DNA from: Thioalkalivibrio sp. ALJ21
Lineage (GTDB): Bacteria; Pseudomonadota; Gammaproteobacteria; Ectothiorhodospirales; Ectothiorhodospiraceae
Assembly (NCBI RefSeq): GCF_000378605.1
Contig: NZ_KB905155.1
Span: 62,001-126,000, forward strand
Direction of reading: 5' to 3'
Length of the DNA: 64,000 bases
This document shows positions 56,025 to 64,000 of this stretch, one piece after another (the first letter of the stretch is position 1; each line of letters begins with the position of its first letter). The notes below the pieces were generated by a model that saw only the letters and a list, made by a program, of their open reading frames with translations, had not been told where the DNA came from and made no database searches. The position numbers were made by a program, and so were the translations under genes.

Positions 56025-56101
56025 TGCGGGGTGGAGCAGTCTGGCAGCTCGTCGGGCTCATAACCCGAAGGTCGCAGGTTCAAATCCTGCCCCCGCTACC
56101 A
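56025..56101 (+). tRNA. metY: initiator tRNA-fMet(CAT)
   Basis: Anticodon CAT at 56059-56061, in a stem with three consecutive G-C pairs next to the loop (TCGGG/CCCGA), the initiator hallmark. The acceptor GCGGGG pairs with CCCCGC, but position 1 is T and position 72 is T, so the 1:72 pair is absent as required for formylation, though as U:U instead of the usual C:A. CCA is encoded. Location just before rimP-nusA-infB matches metY of Escherichia coli. Confidence 0.95.
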
Positions 56102-56111
56102 ATTTTCAGAG

Positions 56112-56133
56112 AGGCCCCATATGGGGCCTTTTT
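56112..56133 (+). terminator. terminator after the initiator tRNA
   Basis: AGGCCCC, loop ATAT and GGGGCCT, followed by TTTTT. Read-through would be needed to transcribe rimP from the tRNA promoter, as known for the metY-nusA operon. Confidence 0.85.
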
Positions 56134-56227
56134 GTTAGGCAGGTCCGTTGTGACGGTCTTGCCGGGCTGCGCTCCCGCGCGCCAAGCAGTCAGTACGACT
56201 GGCTGCGGTCATCGCTGAGGTGTTCGA

Positions 56228-56250
56228 GGGGCGTTTATCGCCCTTTTTTT
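56228..56250 (+). terminator. second hairpin terminator before rimP
   Basis: GGGCG (56229-56233), loop TTTAT and CGCCC (56239-56243), followed by seven T. Two terminators in tandem stand between the tRNA and rimP. Confidence 0.8.
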
Positions 56251-56302
56251 GTTTCCGGACCCCGGAAAGGGCCGGTTCGTCAAACGTTCCGAGTGGAGTC
56301 AC

Positions 56303-56758
56303 GTGGCGGAAAAGCCCGAACAATTGAAGACACTGCTGGCCCCGGTGGTCGAGGGGCAGGGGTTTGTGTTTTGGGGGCTGGAGTACCACCCCGGTTCCAA
56401 GCCCGTGATGCTGCGCATCTACATCGACAGTCCGGAAGGGGTGACGGTGGATGACTGCGCGCTGGTGAGCGAACAGGCCGGTGCGGTGCTCGAGGTCGAA
56501 CAGGCCCTGCGCGGCAATTACACCCTGGAGGTCTCCAGTCCGGGTATCGAGCGGCCGCTGTTCACGCCCGATCAGTACCGGGGCTATATCGGCCACCCGG
56601 TGAAGGTACGCCTGAGCTGGCCGGAACACGGGCGGCGGAACTACCGCGGCACGCTGATTGGCGTGGACGAGGAGATGATCGAAGTCGAGGTCGACGGCAC
56701 GGGCTACGAGTTGCCGTTGAACGCTATCCACAATGCGCGGGTCCTGGAACAGCTGTAG
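56303..56758 (+). CDS. rimP: ribosome maturation factor RimP
   Basis: A 151-residue 30S maturation factor. FWGLEYHPGSKPVMLRIYID, TVDDCALVS and LEVSSPGIERPL are family landmarks; a C-terminal Sm-like domain follows. GTG 56303 with TGGAG just upstream gives the normal start. The frame open to 56249 begins inside the terminator T-run and is rejected. nusA follows after 59 nt. Confidence 0.95.
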   Translation: MAEKPEQLKTLLAPVVEGQGFVFWGLEYHPGSKPVMLRIYIDSPEGVTVDDCALVSEQAGAVLEVEQALRGNYTLEVSSPGIERPLFTPDQYRGYIGHPVKVRLSWPEHGRRNYRGTLIGVDEEMIEVEVDGTGYELPLNAIHNARVLEQL

Positions 56759-56817
56759 ACCGGTGCGCGGTTTTTGTTGAATCGGCGGGTAACCGCCGAG
56801 GTGCGGAGAGACAAGAG

Positions 56818-58305
56818 ATGAACAAGGAGATCCTGCTGGTCGCGGATGCCGTGGCGAACGAGAAGGGTGTCGACAAAGACATTATTTTCGATGCCCTGGA
56901 ATCGGCGTTGGCCATGGCGACCCGCAAGTACCACGGCGGCAAGATGGACGTGCGCGTGAGCATCGACCGTGAGGAAGGTGACTACGAGGCCTTCCGTCGC
57001 TGGACCGTGGTCGATGACGAGGACCCCGAGTTCGAGTCCCCGGAGTACCAGATCCTGCTCTCCTACGCGCAGCAGAAGAACCCCGATGCGCAGGTCGGTG
57101 ACGTGATCGAGGAGCCGGTGGAGGCCGTGGATTTCGGCCGTATCGCCGCGCAGACCGCGAAGCAGGTGATCGTGCAGAAGGTGCGCGAGGCCGAGCGCGC
57201 CAAGGTGGTCGAGGAGTACCAGGACCGCGTGGGAACGCTGGTGATGGGTATCGTCAAGCGCACCGACCGCAACGGCACCTACGTTGATCTTGGCAACAAC
57301 GCCGAGGCCCTGATCCCGCGGGAACACATGATCCCGCGCGAGACCGTGCGCACCAATGACCGCCTGCGCGGCTATCTCAAGGAGATCCGTCCCGACGCGC
57401 GTGGGCCGCAGTTGATCCTGAGCCGTAGCGCGCCGGAGTTCCTGATCGAGCTGTTCAAGCTCGAAGTGCCGGAGGTCGGGCAGGAGATCATCGACATCAT
57501 GGGCGCGGCGCGTGACCCGGGCCAGCGCGCGAAGATCGCGGTGCGCTCCAACGACCCGCGCCTGGACCCGGTCGGTGCCTGCGTCGGCATGCGCGGTTCA
57601 CGTGTGCAGTCGGTGTCCAACGAGCTGGCCGGCGAGCGCATCGATATCATCGTCTGGGACGAGAATCCGGCCCAGTTCGTGATCAACGCGATGTCCCCGG
57701 CCGAGGTCCTGTCGATCGTGGTCGACGAGGACAAGCAGTCGATGGACATCGCAGTCGAGGAGGACAAGCTCTCCCTGGCCATCGGTCGCGGCGGGCAGAA
57801 TATCCGCCTGGCTTCCCAGCTGACCGGCTGGGAGCTGAACGTGATGACCGAGGAGCAGGCGGCCGAGAAAAGCGAGGCCGAGGCCCAGCAGCTGGTGACC
57901 TTCTTCATGGAGGCACTGGATGTGGACGAGGAAGTGGCCGGCATCCTGGTGCAGGAAGGGTTCAGCACGCTGGACGAGGTGGCCTATGTCGACGAGGCCG
58001 AACTGCTGGCGATCGAGGAGTTCGACGAGGACATCGTGGCCGAGCTGCGCAACCGTGCCAGCGACGCCCTGCTGACCCGCGCGATCGCGGGCGGCGAAAA
58101 CTACCAGCCTGCCGAGGATCTGCTGAGCATGGACGGCATGACCCAGGGCGTGGCCAACAAGCTGGCCTCGCATGGTGTCTGCACCATGGAAGACCTCGCG
58201 GAGCAGGCAGCCGACGACGTGGTCGAAATGACCGGATTGAGCACGGAAGAGGCGTCCGAGCTGATTATGACGGCGCGCGCCCCGTGGTTTGAAACCGGGG
58301 AATAA
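56818..58305 (+). CDS. nusA: transcription termination/antitermination protein NusA
   Basis: A 495-residue RNA polymerase-associated factor. An N-terminal domain (1-130) is followed by S1 (about 135-200, GTLVMGIVKRTDRNGTYVDLG), two KH domains (GACVGMRGSRVQSVSNELAG and LAIGRGGQNIRLASQLTG), and two acidic C-terminal repeats as in enterobacterial NusA. AGAGACAAGAG precedes the ATG. It has the standard place between rimP and infB. Confidence 0.98.
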   Translation: MNKEILLVADAVANEKGVDKDIIFDALESALAMATRKYHGGKMDVRVSIDREEGDYEAFRRWTVVDDEDPEFESPEYQILLSYAQQKNPDAQVGDVIEEPVEAVDFGRIAAQTAKQVIVQKVREAERAKVVEEYQDRVGTLVMGIVKRTDRNGTYVDLGNNAEALIPREHMIPRETVRTNDRLRGYLKEIRPDARGPQLILSRSAPEFLIELFKLEVPEVGQEIIDIMGAARDPGQRAKIAVRSNDPRLDPVGACVGMRGSRVQSVSNELAGERIDIIVWDENPAQFVINAMSPAEVLSIVVDEDKQSMDIAVEEDKLSLAIGRGGQNIRLASQLTGWELNVMTEEQAAEKSEAEAQQLVTFFMEALDVDEEVAGILVQEGFSTLDEVAYVDEAELLAIEEFDEDIVAELRNRASDALLTRAIAGGENYQPAEDLLSMDGMTQGVANKLASHGVCTMEDLAEQAADDVVEMTGLSTEEASELIMTARAPWFETGE

Positions 58306-58385
58306 CCCCCGGACGAAGAATCGCGAAGCCCGTGTGACAGGCCGTCGGCTGGCCTGAAAAGAATATGGAATGGAGGTAAGGCGCC

Positions 58386-61118
58386 ATGGCGCAAATGACA
58401 GTGCAGCAATTCGCGGAATCGGTTGGGAAGCCAGTAGACCGCCTCATGGAGCAGCTCAAGGAGGCGGGCGTCGAGGTGGATGGCCCGGAAGCGGCTATCA
58501 CGGATGCCGAGAAGCGCAAGTTGCTCGATCACCTCCGGCAGTCGCACGGGGAGAGTGAGGGCGGCCGGGTGACGCTCAAGCGCCGCGCGCAGGCCCAGAC
58601 CCTGAAGGTGAGCTCGGGTCCCGGACGCTCCAAGACGGTGAATGTGGAGGTGCGCAAGAAGCGCACCATCAAGCGCAAGCCAGCCGAGGAAGCCGTCGAG
58701 GCCCCGGCCGAAGCCCCGCTCGAGGGCGAAGCCGCGCCGACCCCCGAGCCGAGCGCCGAACCGGCCCCGACTCCGAAGGAAGTCCCGGCCGAGCCGGTGG
58801 CCGAGGAGTCCAAGCCGGAGGAACCCGAGGTCGAGGAACCCGCCGCCCCGGAAGTCGAGGCTGCTGCGGAAGAACCCGTTGAGGCGGAGGCCAGCGAAGA
58901 GGCCGAAGCACCCGAGCCCGAGCCCGAAGCCGAGCCCGAGCCGACCCCGGCCAAGCCGAAGCGCCCGCTGAGCCGGACCGAACAACTGGCCTTGCAGGTC
59001 GAGGCCGAACGCGATGCCCAGCGCAAGGCGCTGGAGGCGCGCAAGCAGGAAGAGGTCGAGCGCGGCGAGCGCCAGAAACGCCGCCAGAAGGAACTGGAGG
59101 CCCAGGAGGCCAAGCGCGAGAAAGAAGAACAGGCACGCCTCGAGCGCGAGGCGGCCCAGCGTCAGGCCGCCGCCGAGGCCGAAGCGGGCAAGACCGCGGC
59201 CGGCGCGGGCAAAGGCCGCAAGACGCGCAAGGACGACCGCAAAGAGCTGCATGTCGCTGGGGATCGTCGTGGTCGGCGCAAGAAGGGCGAGGGTCGCAAG
59301 GCGCAGTCCGCCGCCGCGCAGGCCGTTGCCAGCAAACATGGGTTTGCCAAGCCGACCGCGCCGGTTGTCCGCGAGGTCGAGGTGCCGGAGACGATCACGG
59401 TCTCCGAGTTGGCTCAGGCGATGGCGATCAAGGCGCCACAGCTGATCAAGGCCCTGATGGGTATGGGCGTGATGGCGACCATCAACCAGTCGATCGACCA
59501 GGACACCGCGATGCTGGTGGTCGAGGAGATGGGGCATACGCCGGTCGCCGCGAAGGAGACCTCGGTCGAGGACGAGATCGACACCGGTCTGGAGCAGACG
59601 GCCGAGGCCAAACCGCGTCCACCGGTCGTCACCGTGATGGGTCACGTCGACCACGGCAAGACCTCGCTGCTGGACTACATCCGCAAGGAGAAGGTCGCAT
59701 CCGGCGAGGCTGGGGGTATTACTCAGCACATCGGTGCCTACCACGTCGACAACGGCCACGACGGCGTGACCTTCCTGGATACCCCGGGGCATGCGGCGTT
59801 TACCGCGATGCGTGCCCGTGGTGCCCAGTCCACCGACATCGTGATCCTCGTGGTGGCAGCGGATGACGGCGTGATGCCGCAGACGCTGGAGGCGATCCAG
59901 CACGCGAAAGCGGCGGGCGTCCCGATGGTGGTCGCGGTCAACAAGATCGACAAACCGGAGGCCGAACCCGAGCGCGTGATGAACGATCTGGCCCAGCACG
60001 AGGTGATCCCTGAGGCCTGGGGCGGCGATACGCAGTTCATCAATGTCTCTGCGCATACGGGCGAGGGCATCGACCAGTTGCTGGAGGCCCTGGGTCTGCA
60101 GGCCGAGGTGATGGAACTGAAGGCCCCGGACGAGGGCCCTGCCCGCGGGGTGGTGATCGAGTCGCGCCTGGACAAGGGGCGTGGTCCGGTGGCAACCATC
60201 CTGGTCCAGTCCGGCAAGCTGAAGCATGGCGACATCCTGCTCTCGGGCAAGGAATACGGTCGCGTACGAGCGATGTTCGACGACACCGGCAAGTCGGTGA
60301 AGGAGATCGGCCCGTCCATGCCGGTCGAGGTCCTGGGTCTGTCCGGTGTGCCGGAGGCCGGGGACGAGGTGCTGGTGGTTGCGGACGACAAGACCGCCCG
60401 CGAGGTCGCCGAGCACCGCGACGCCAAGCAGCGCGAGCGCAAGCTGGCCGCGCAGCAGGCCGCCAAGCTGGAGAACATCTTTAACCAGATGCAGGAAGGC
60501 GAGATTGCGACCGTAAACATCCTGATCAAGGCGGATGTGCAAGGGTCGGCCGAGGCCCTGCGCGAGTCGCTGATCAAGCTGTCCACCGACGAGGTCCGCG
60601 TGAAGGTGGTCTCCGCCGGTGTCGGCGGAATCTCCGAGTCCGACCTCAACCTGGCGATGGCCTCCGAGGCGATCGTGATCGCGTTCAATGTGCGTGCCGA
60701 TGCGGGTGCCAAGCGCCTGGCCGCCGAGAACGAGATCGACGTGCGCTACTACTCGGTGATCTACGAGGCGATTGACGATGTGAAGCAAGCGCTGTCGGGC
60801 CTGCTGTCGGCCGAGATCCGCGAAGAGGTCGTGGGCCTGGCCGAGGTGCGTGACGTGTTCAAGGCCTCCGGCTTTGGCCAGGTCGCCGGCTGTCTCGTGG
60901 TCGAGGGTGCGGTCAAGCGGGGCAACCCGATCCGCGTGCTGCGCGACAACGTGGTGATCTACGAGGGCGAGCTGGAGAGCCTGCGCCGCTTCAAGGATGA
61001 CGTGAACGAGGTCAAGGCCGGTACCGAGTGCGGTATCGCGGTGAAGAACTACAACGACGTGAAGGCCGGTGACCAGATCGAGGTCTTCCAGCGCGTCGAG
61101 GTGGCTCGGAGCCTCTGA
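58386..61118 (+). CDS. infB: translation initiation factor IF-2
   Basis: A 910-residue GTPase that delivers initiator tRNA to the ribosome. A short N-terminal IF2_N domain (1-55) is followed by a long low-complexity Ala/Glu/Pro-rich and charged linker (about 90-310), then a second IF2_N domain. The G domain has [20 protein letters not shown] and NKIDKPEA; domains II-IV follow. ATG after TGGAGG. Its TGA overlaps the rbfA ATG by one base. Confidence 0.98.
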   Translation: MAQMTVQQFAESVGKPVDRLMEQLKEAGVEVDGPEAAITDAEKRKLLDHLRQSHGESEGGRVTLKRRAQAQTLKVSSGPGRSKTVNVEVRKKRTIKRKPAEEAVEAPAEAPLEGEAAPTPEPSAEPAPTPKEVPAEPVAEESKPEEPEVEEPAAPEVEAAAEEPVEAEASEEAEAPEPEPEAEPEPTPAKPKRPLSRTEQLALQVEAERDAQRKALEARKQEEVERGERQKRRQKELEAQEAKREKEEQARLEREAAQRQAAAEAEAGKTAAGAGKGRKTRKDDRKELHVAGDRRGRRKKGEGRKAQSAAAQAVASKHGFAKPTAPVVREVEVPETITVSELAQAMAIKAPQLIKALMGMGVMATINQSIDQDTAMLVVEEMGHTPVAAKETSVEDEIDTGLEQTAEAKPRPPVVTVMGHVDHGKTSLLDYIRKEKVASGEAGGITQHIGAYHVDNGHDGVTFLDTPGHAAFTAMRARGAQSTDIVILVVAADDGVMPQTLEAIQHAKAAGVPMVVAVNKIDKPEAEPERVMNDLAQHEVIPEAWGGDTQFINVSAHTGEGIDQLLEALGLQAEVMELKAPDEGPARGVVIESRLDKGRGPVATILVQSGKLKHGDILLSGKEYGRVRAMFDDTGKSVKEIGPSMPVEVLGLSGVPEAGDEVLVVADDKTAREVAEHRDAKQRERKLAAQQAAKLENIFNQMQEGEIATVNILIKADVQGSAEALRESLIKLSTDEVRVKVVSAGVGGISESDLNLAMASEAIVIAFNVRADAGAKRLAAENEIDVRYYSVIYEAIDDVKQALSGLLSAEIREEVVGLAEVRDVFKASGFGQVAGCLVVEGAVKRGNPIRVLRDNVVIYEGELESLRRFKDDVNEVKAGTECGIAVKNYNDVKAGDQIEVFQRVEVARSL

Positions 61119-61561
61119 TGCCCGGGAATCGCGACTTCCACCGTTCCGACCGGGTCGGGGATCAGATCCAGCGCGAGCTGGCGGAGCTGATCCGTCTGGA
61201 GGTCAAGGACCCGCGCGTGGGAATGATCACGCTGGCGGATGTCGAGGTCTCGCGGGATCTCGCCCATGCCAAGGTGTTCTTTACCCAGCTGGGTGGCGAG
61301 GAGAAGGGCCGCGAGGCGCAGCAGGGGCTGAATCACGCGGCAGGGTTTCTGCGCCGTGCACTGGGTCAGCGCATGCGGCTGCGCAGCGTTCCCCAGTTGC
61401 GGTTTGTCTACGACGACACGCCGGAGCGCGGGGCCCGCATGTCCTCCCTGATCGACCAGGCCCTGGCCGAGGACCGTGCGCATCACGCCGACTCGGATGG
61501 GCCCGACAGCGGTGATCAGGGCGGGTCCGCGTACCCGAAGGACCCGGGCCGCGAGGCCTGA
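61118..61561 (+). CDS. rbfA: 30S ribosome-binding factor A
   Basis: A 147-residue KH-like cold-shock and assembly factor for the 16S 5' end. RVGDQIQRELAELIRLEVKDPRVGMITLADVEVS-type N-terminal helices and strands (residues 9-42) and LRSVPQLRFVYDD are typical. The C-terminal 25 residues are acidic and probably disordered. Coupled to infB by TGATG. Confidence 0.97.
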   Translation: MPGNRDFHRSDRVGDQIQRELAELIRLEVKDPRVGMITLADVEVSRDLAHAKVFFTQLGGEEKGREAQQGLNHAAGFLRRALGQRMRLRSVPQLRFVYDDTPERGARMSSLIDQALAEDRAHHADSDGPDSGDQGGSAYPKDPGREA

Positions 61562-61579
61562 TCCCGGCCGGTTCCCTTG

Positions 61580-62539
61580 ATGGCGCGCGCACGTCGCGAG
61601 GTCGACGGTATTCTGTTGCTGGACAAGCCCCGCGGGCCGAGTTCTACCCAGGTCCTGGGGCGCGTGAAGTATCTGTTGCAGGCCAAGAAGGCCGGCCACA
61701 CCGGGGCGCTGGACCCGCGTGCGACCGGCCTTTTGCCGTTGTGTTTCGGTCAGGCGACCAAGGTCTCGGGCTGGTTGCTGGACGCTGACAAGCACTATGT
61801 CGCCGAGGCGCAGCTGGGGGTCGAGACCGACAGCGCCGATCTCGATGGCGCGATCATCTGCGAGGCGCCGGTGCCGGCCATCGAGCCGGAGCAGCTGCGG
61901 GCGCTGGAACGGCAGTTTAGCGGGGCGCAGGAGCAGGTGCCGCCGATGGTCTCCGCCCTCAAGCACGATGGCAAGCGACTCTATGAGCTGGCGCGCCGGG
62001 GCGTGGAGGTCGAGCGCCCCCCGCGGCCCGTGCAGATTCATGCCCTGTCCATCGAAGCCATCGCGCCCGACCGGCTGCGCATCGATGTCCACTGCAGCAA
62101 AGGCACCTATGTGCGTTCCCTGGTGGCCGACATGGGGCGTGCGCTCGGCTGCGGGGCGGCGGTCGACAGCCTGCGGCGGATCGGGCACGGCCCGTTCGAG
62201 GCCGCCGCGATGGTGACGATGGAGCAGGTGGAAGCCGCATTCGAGGCGGGGGGGGCGGCCGCGATCGAGGCCATGCTGCAGGCCCCGGAAACGGCACTGG
62301 GGCACTGGCCTGCGGTTTCCCTCAATGCCCAGGCGAGCGCGGCCATGCGCCATGGTCACGCAGCGGGTCACGAGGCGATCGAATCCCGGACCCCGGGTGC
62401 GGAAGGCGCGCCGGTCGAGGCCGAAACCGGCTGGCCGCTGGTGCGGGTGTATGACGCCGAGGGTGGTTTTCTCGCGGTCGGTGCGCGCGAACCGGACGGC
62501 CGGGTGCGGCCCCGCCGGCTGTTTGTCCCGGCGCCCTGA
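61580..62539 (+). CDS. truB: tRNA pseudouridine-55 synthase
   Basis: A 319-residue enzyme making pseudouridine 55 in the T-loop of tRNAs. LLDKPRGPSSTQVLGRVK and the catalytic aspartate in GHTGALDPRATGLLPLCFG are clear, followed by CSKGTYVRSLVADMG. The C-terminal domain is slightly extended with a Gly/Ala-rich insertion (about 215-235). ATG 61580 is preferred over the adjacent TTG at 61577. Confidence 0.97.
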   Translation: MARARREVDGILLLDKPRGPSSTQVLGRVKYLLQAKKAGHTGALDPRATGLLPLCFGQATKVSGWLLDADKHYVAEAQLGVETDSADLDGAIICEAPVPAIEPEQLRALERQFSGAQEQVPPMVSALKHDGKRLYELARRGVEVERPPRPVQIHALSIEAIAPDRLRIDVHCSKGTYVRSLVADMGRALGCGAAVDSLRRIGHGPFEAAAMVTMEQVEAAFEAGGAAAIEAMLQAPETALGHWPAVSLNAQASAAMRHGHAAGHEAIESRTPGAEGAPVEAETGWPLVRVYDAEGGFLAVGAREPDGRVRPRRLFVPAP

Positions 62540-62650
62540 AGGGGCCGGGATTCTTCCTATTCAATGCCTTTGTGTCGTGCTAACATTGCGCGCCTATCGC
62601 CAGCGCCACTGGTCGATTAACGGTCAAGAAATCTCAGGAGTCAGGTTTTC

Positions 62651-62920
62651 ATGTCGCTCACTACCGAAGAAAAATCGGCCATCGTCGAGAAGCACAAGCG
62701 CGATGCCAACGATACCGGTTCGCCGGAAGTACAGGTCGCGCTGCTGACCGCCCGCATCCAGCATCTGATGGGGCATTTCGAAAAGCACAAGCAGGATCAC
62801 CACTCGCGTCGCGGGCTGCTGAAGATGGTCAGTCAGCGGCGCAAGCTGCTGACCTATCTCAAGCGCAATGACCAGGACCGTTATCAGGCCCTGGTTCAGG
62901 AGCTTGGCCTGCGCCGCTAA
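62651..62920 (+). CDS. rpsO: 30S ribosomal protein S15
   Basis: An 89-residue primary 16S rRNA-binding protein. [28 protein letters not shown] and [12 protein letters not shown] are the conserved stretches. CAGGAG 10 nt before the ATG. In Escherichia coli the leader is autoregulated by S15; a pseudoknot was not evaluated here. pnp follows, separated by a long hairpin. Confidence 0.98.
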   Translation: MSLTTEEKSAIVEKHKRDANDTGSPEVQVALLTARIQHLMGHFEKHKQDHHSRRGLLKMVSQRRKLLTYLKRNDQDRYQALVQELGLRR

Positions 62921-62929
62921 GGCAGGCAC

Positions 62930-62960
62930 AACGGGCCCGCGCCACTGGTGCGGGCCCGTT
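62930..62960 (+). terminator. long hairpin between rpsO and pnp
   Basis: AACGGGCCCGC (62930-62940) pairs perfectly with GCGGGCCCGTT (62950-62960), and the 9-nt loop can pair further. The T-run is weak (CAGTTTC). It corresponds in place to the rpsO terminator of Escherichia coli and could also be part of an RNase III site controlling pnp. Confidence 0.7.
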
Positions 62961-63045
62961 CAGTTTCAGGGGCGGCCACGCAGGGGCGCTGACCGGCCCA
63001 TCGCAAGCAAGACCGATGCACGCATTACGGGAAACGGGATATAAC

Positions 63046-64000
63046 GTGGCACACAAGAAGTCGTTCCAGTACGGAAACCATACCGTCACCTTCGAGACCG
63101 GTGACATCGCCCGCCAGGCCAGTGGCGCCGTCCTCGTCAACATGGCCGAGACCGTGGTCCTGGTGACCGCCGTCGCGCGCAAGGAGGCCGAGCCCGGTCG
63201 CGACTTCTTCCCGCTGACCGTGAACTATCAGGAACGGACTTACGCCGCCGGCAAGATCCCGGGTGGATTCTTCAAGCGCGAAGGGCGTCCGAACGAGAAG
63301 GAAACGCTGACCTCGCGCCTGATCGATCGTCCGATCCGCCCGCTGTTCCCCGAGGGTTTCAAGAACGAGACCCAGATCGTGGCCACGGTCATGTCGATCA
63401 ACCCCGACGTCGATCCCGACATCCCCGCGCTGCTGGGCGCCTCCGCCGCACTGGCGCTGTCCGGTGTCCCGTTCGCGGGCCCGATCGGCGCCGCGCGCGT
63501 CGGCTATCGCGCCGGCGAGTACCTGCTGAACCCGACCTACAGCGCCCTGGAAGACTCCGATCTCGACCTGGTCGTGGCGGGCACCGAGCATGCCGTGCTG
63601 ATGGTCGAATCGGAGGCCAATGAGCTCTCCGAGGAGGCGATGCTGGGGGCGGTGATGTTCGGCCACGAGCAGATGCAGGCCGCGATCCAGGCGATCAAGG
63701 AACTGGCGGCCGAGGCCGGCAAGCCGGCCTGGGACTGGCAGGCGCCGCCGTCCGAGGCGTCGCTGGAAGACCGCGTCAAGGAGGCCGTGGGCAGCGACCT
63801 CGTCGAGGCCTACCAGATCGCCGAGAAGCAGGCGCGCACCCAGCGCATCAGCGAACTGCGCAGCCAGGCCGTCGAGGCGATCGCCAGCGAAGACGAGTCC
63901 GGGCCGAGCGCGGAAGACGTGAAGACGGCGTTCCACGATCTCGAGTACCGCCTGGTGCGCGACCGCATTCTGGATGGCAACCCGCGTATCGACGGGCGCG
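63046..64000 (+). CDS. pnp: polynucleotide phosphorylase (5' part)
   Basis: The first 318 codons of PNPase, a phosphorolytic 3'-5' exoribonuclease of the degradosome; the gene continues past the right edge. The first RNase PH domain is visible: [44 protein letters not shown]-type core (residues 45-75), [15 protein letters not shown]. The all-helical linker follows, and the start of the second RNase PH domain (NPRIDGR) is at the edge. GTG start at 63046 with an ACGGGAT-like site. Confidence 0.97.
   Translation, partial: MAHKKSFQYGNHTVTFETGDIARQASGAVLVNMAETVVLVTAVARKEAEPGRDFFPLTVNYQERTYAAGKIPGGFFKREGRPNEKETLTSRLIDRPIRPLFPEGFKNETQIVATVMSINPDVDPDIPALLGASAALALSGVPFAGPIGAARVGYRAGEYLLNPTYSALEDSDLDLVVAGTEHAVLMVESEANELSEEAMLGAVMFGHEQMQAAIQAIKELAAEAGKPAWDWQAPPSEASLEDRVKEAVGSDLVEAYQIAEKQARTQRISELRSQAVEAIASEDESGPSAEDVKTAFHDLEYRLVRDRILDGNPRIDGR

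Noticed and set aside
58680-58970. Repetitive GAGCCCGAG-type codons in infB as a possible DNA repeat array
   Set aside because: The repetition reflects the Glu/Pro/Ala linker of IF-2 in the correct reading frame; spacing is irregular and there is no CRISPR-like structure.
58101-60788. 895-codon minus-strand frame opposite infB
   Set aside because: Antisense to the low-complexity linker and G domain of IF-2. Its Leu/Gly/Arg repeats mirror the Glu/Ala/Pro-rich codons of infB.

Overview
The window is a GC-rich chromosomal segment of a gammaproteobacterium. It is most likely a sulfur-oxidising member of the Ectothiorhodospiraceae/Chromatiales (Thioalkalivibrio-like). This is inferred from the gene order carAB-greA-yhbY-rlmE-ftsH-folP-glmM-tpiA-secG-tRNALeu, from a Tat-exported molybdenum sulfite dehydrogenase with its own cytochrome c, from two periplasmic DsrE-like proteins, and from the acidic proteins. 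The species cannot be named from the sequence alone.

Region 1 (1-28.8 kb) is a mosaic of accessory and housekeeping genes. At the left edge a perfect Zur-type operator sits against the start of a truncated minus-strand gene. Next to it are a DUF1007 protein, cysS and a free-standing hisI. A three-gene signalling cluster follows: a membrane PAS histidine kinase, a single-domain response regulator, and a 1301-residue REC-REC-PAS-GAF-GAF-PAS-GGDEF-EAL protein. After a metallo-deacylase and a TSUP exporter comes a minus-strand group: an FKBP-rhodanese fusion overlapping a secreted S10 peptidase, followed by a COG0523 GTPase. Divergent from that group is the sulfite dehydrogenase/cytochrome pair. 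Then come rlmKL, an ABC-2 exporter, two DsrE-like paralogues, a beta-hydroxyacid dehydrogenase, an Nramp relative without the canonical metal motif, mltF, a diiron protein, a DUF1820 gene and tRNA-Ser(GGA).

Region 2 (28.8-40.6 kb) is a compact housekeeping block, mostly on the plus strand: carA-carB-greA, yhbY (divergent), rlmE, ftsH, folP, glmM, tpiA, secG and tRNA-Leu(GAG). Region 3 (40.6-55.9 kb) is the complete 14-gene nuoA-N operon for respiratory complex I plus a DUF2818 gene, driven by a good sigma-70 promoter. Region 4 (56-64 kb) is the initiator tRNA-rimP-nusA-infB-rbfA-truB-rpsO-pnp translation and RNA-decay operon, cut off inside pnp.

The most unusual structures are non-coding. 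One is a 286-bp MITE-like element with TA duplications at 26564-26849, whose edge supplies the stop codon of the neighbouring gene. Another is a 66-bp direct repeat of the tRNA-Ser 3' end and its terminator, with an inverted T-arm copy between the two copies. A third is a decamer shared upstream of both DsrE-like genes. Among proteins, the FKBP-rhodanese fusion and the Nramp relative without DPGN deserve attention. I found no CRISPR array, no intact insertion sequence and no clear defence system. Long open frames antisense to real genes were treated as high-GC shadows.
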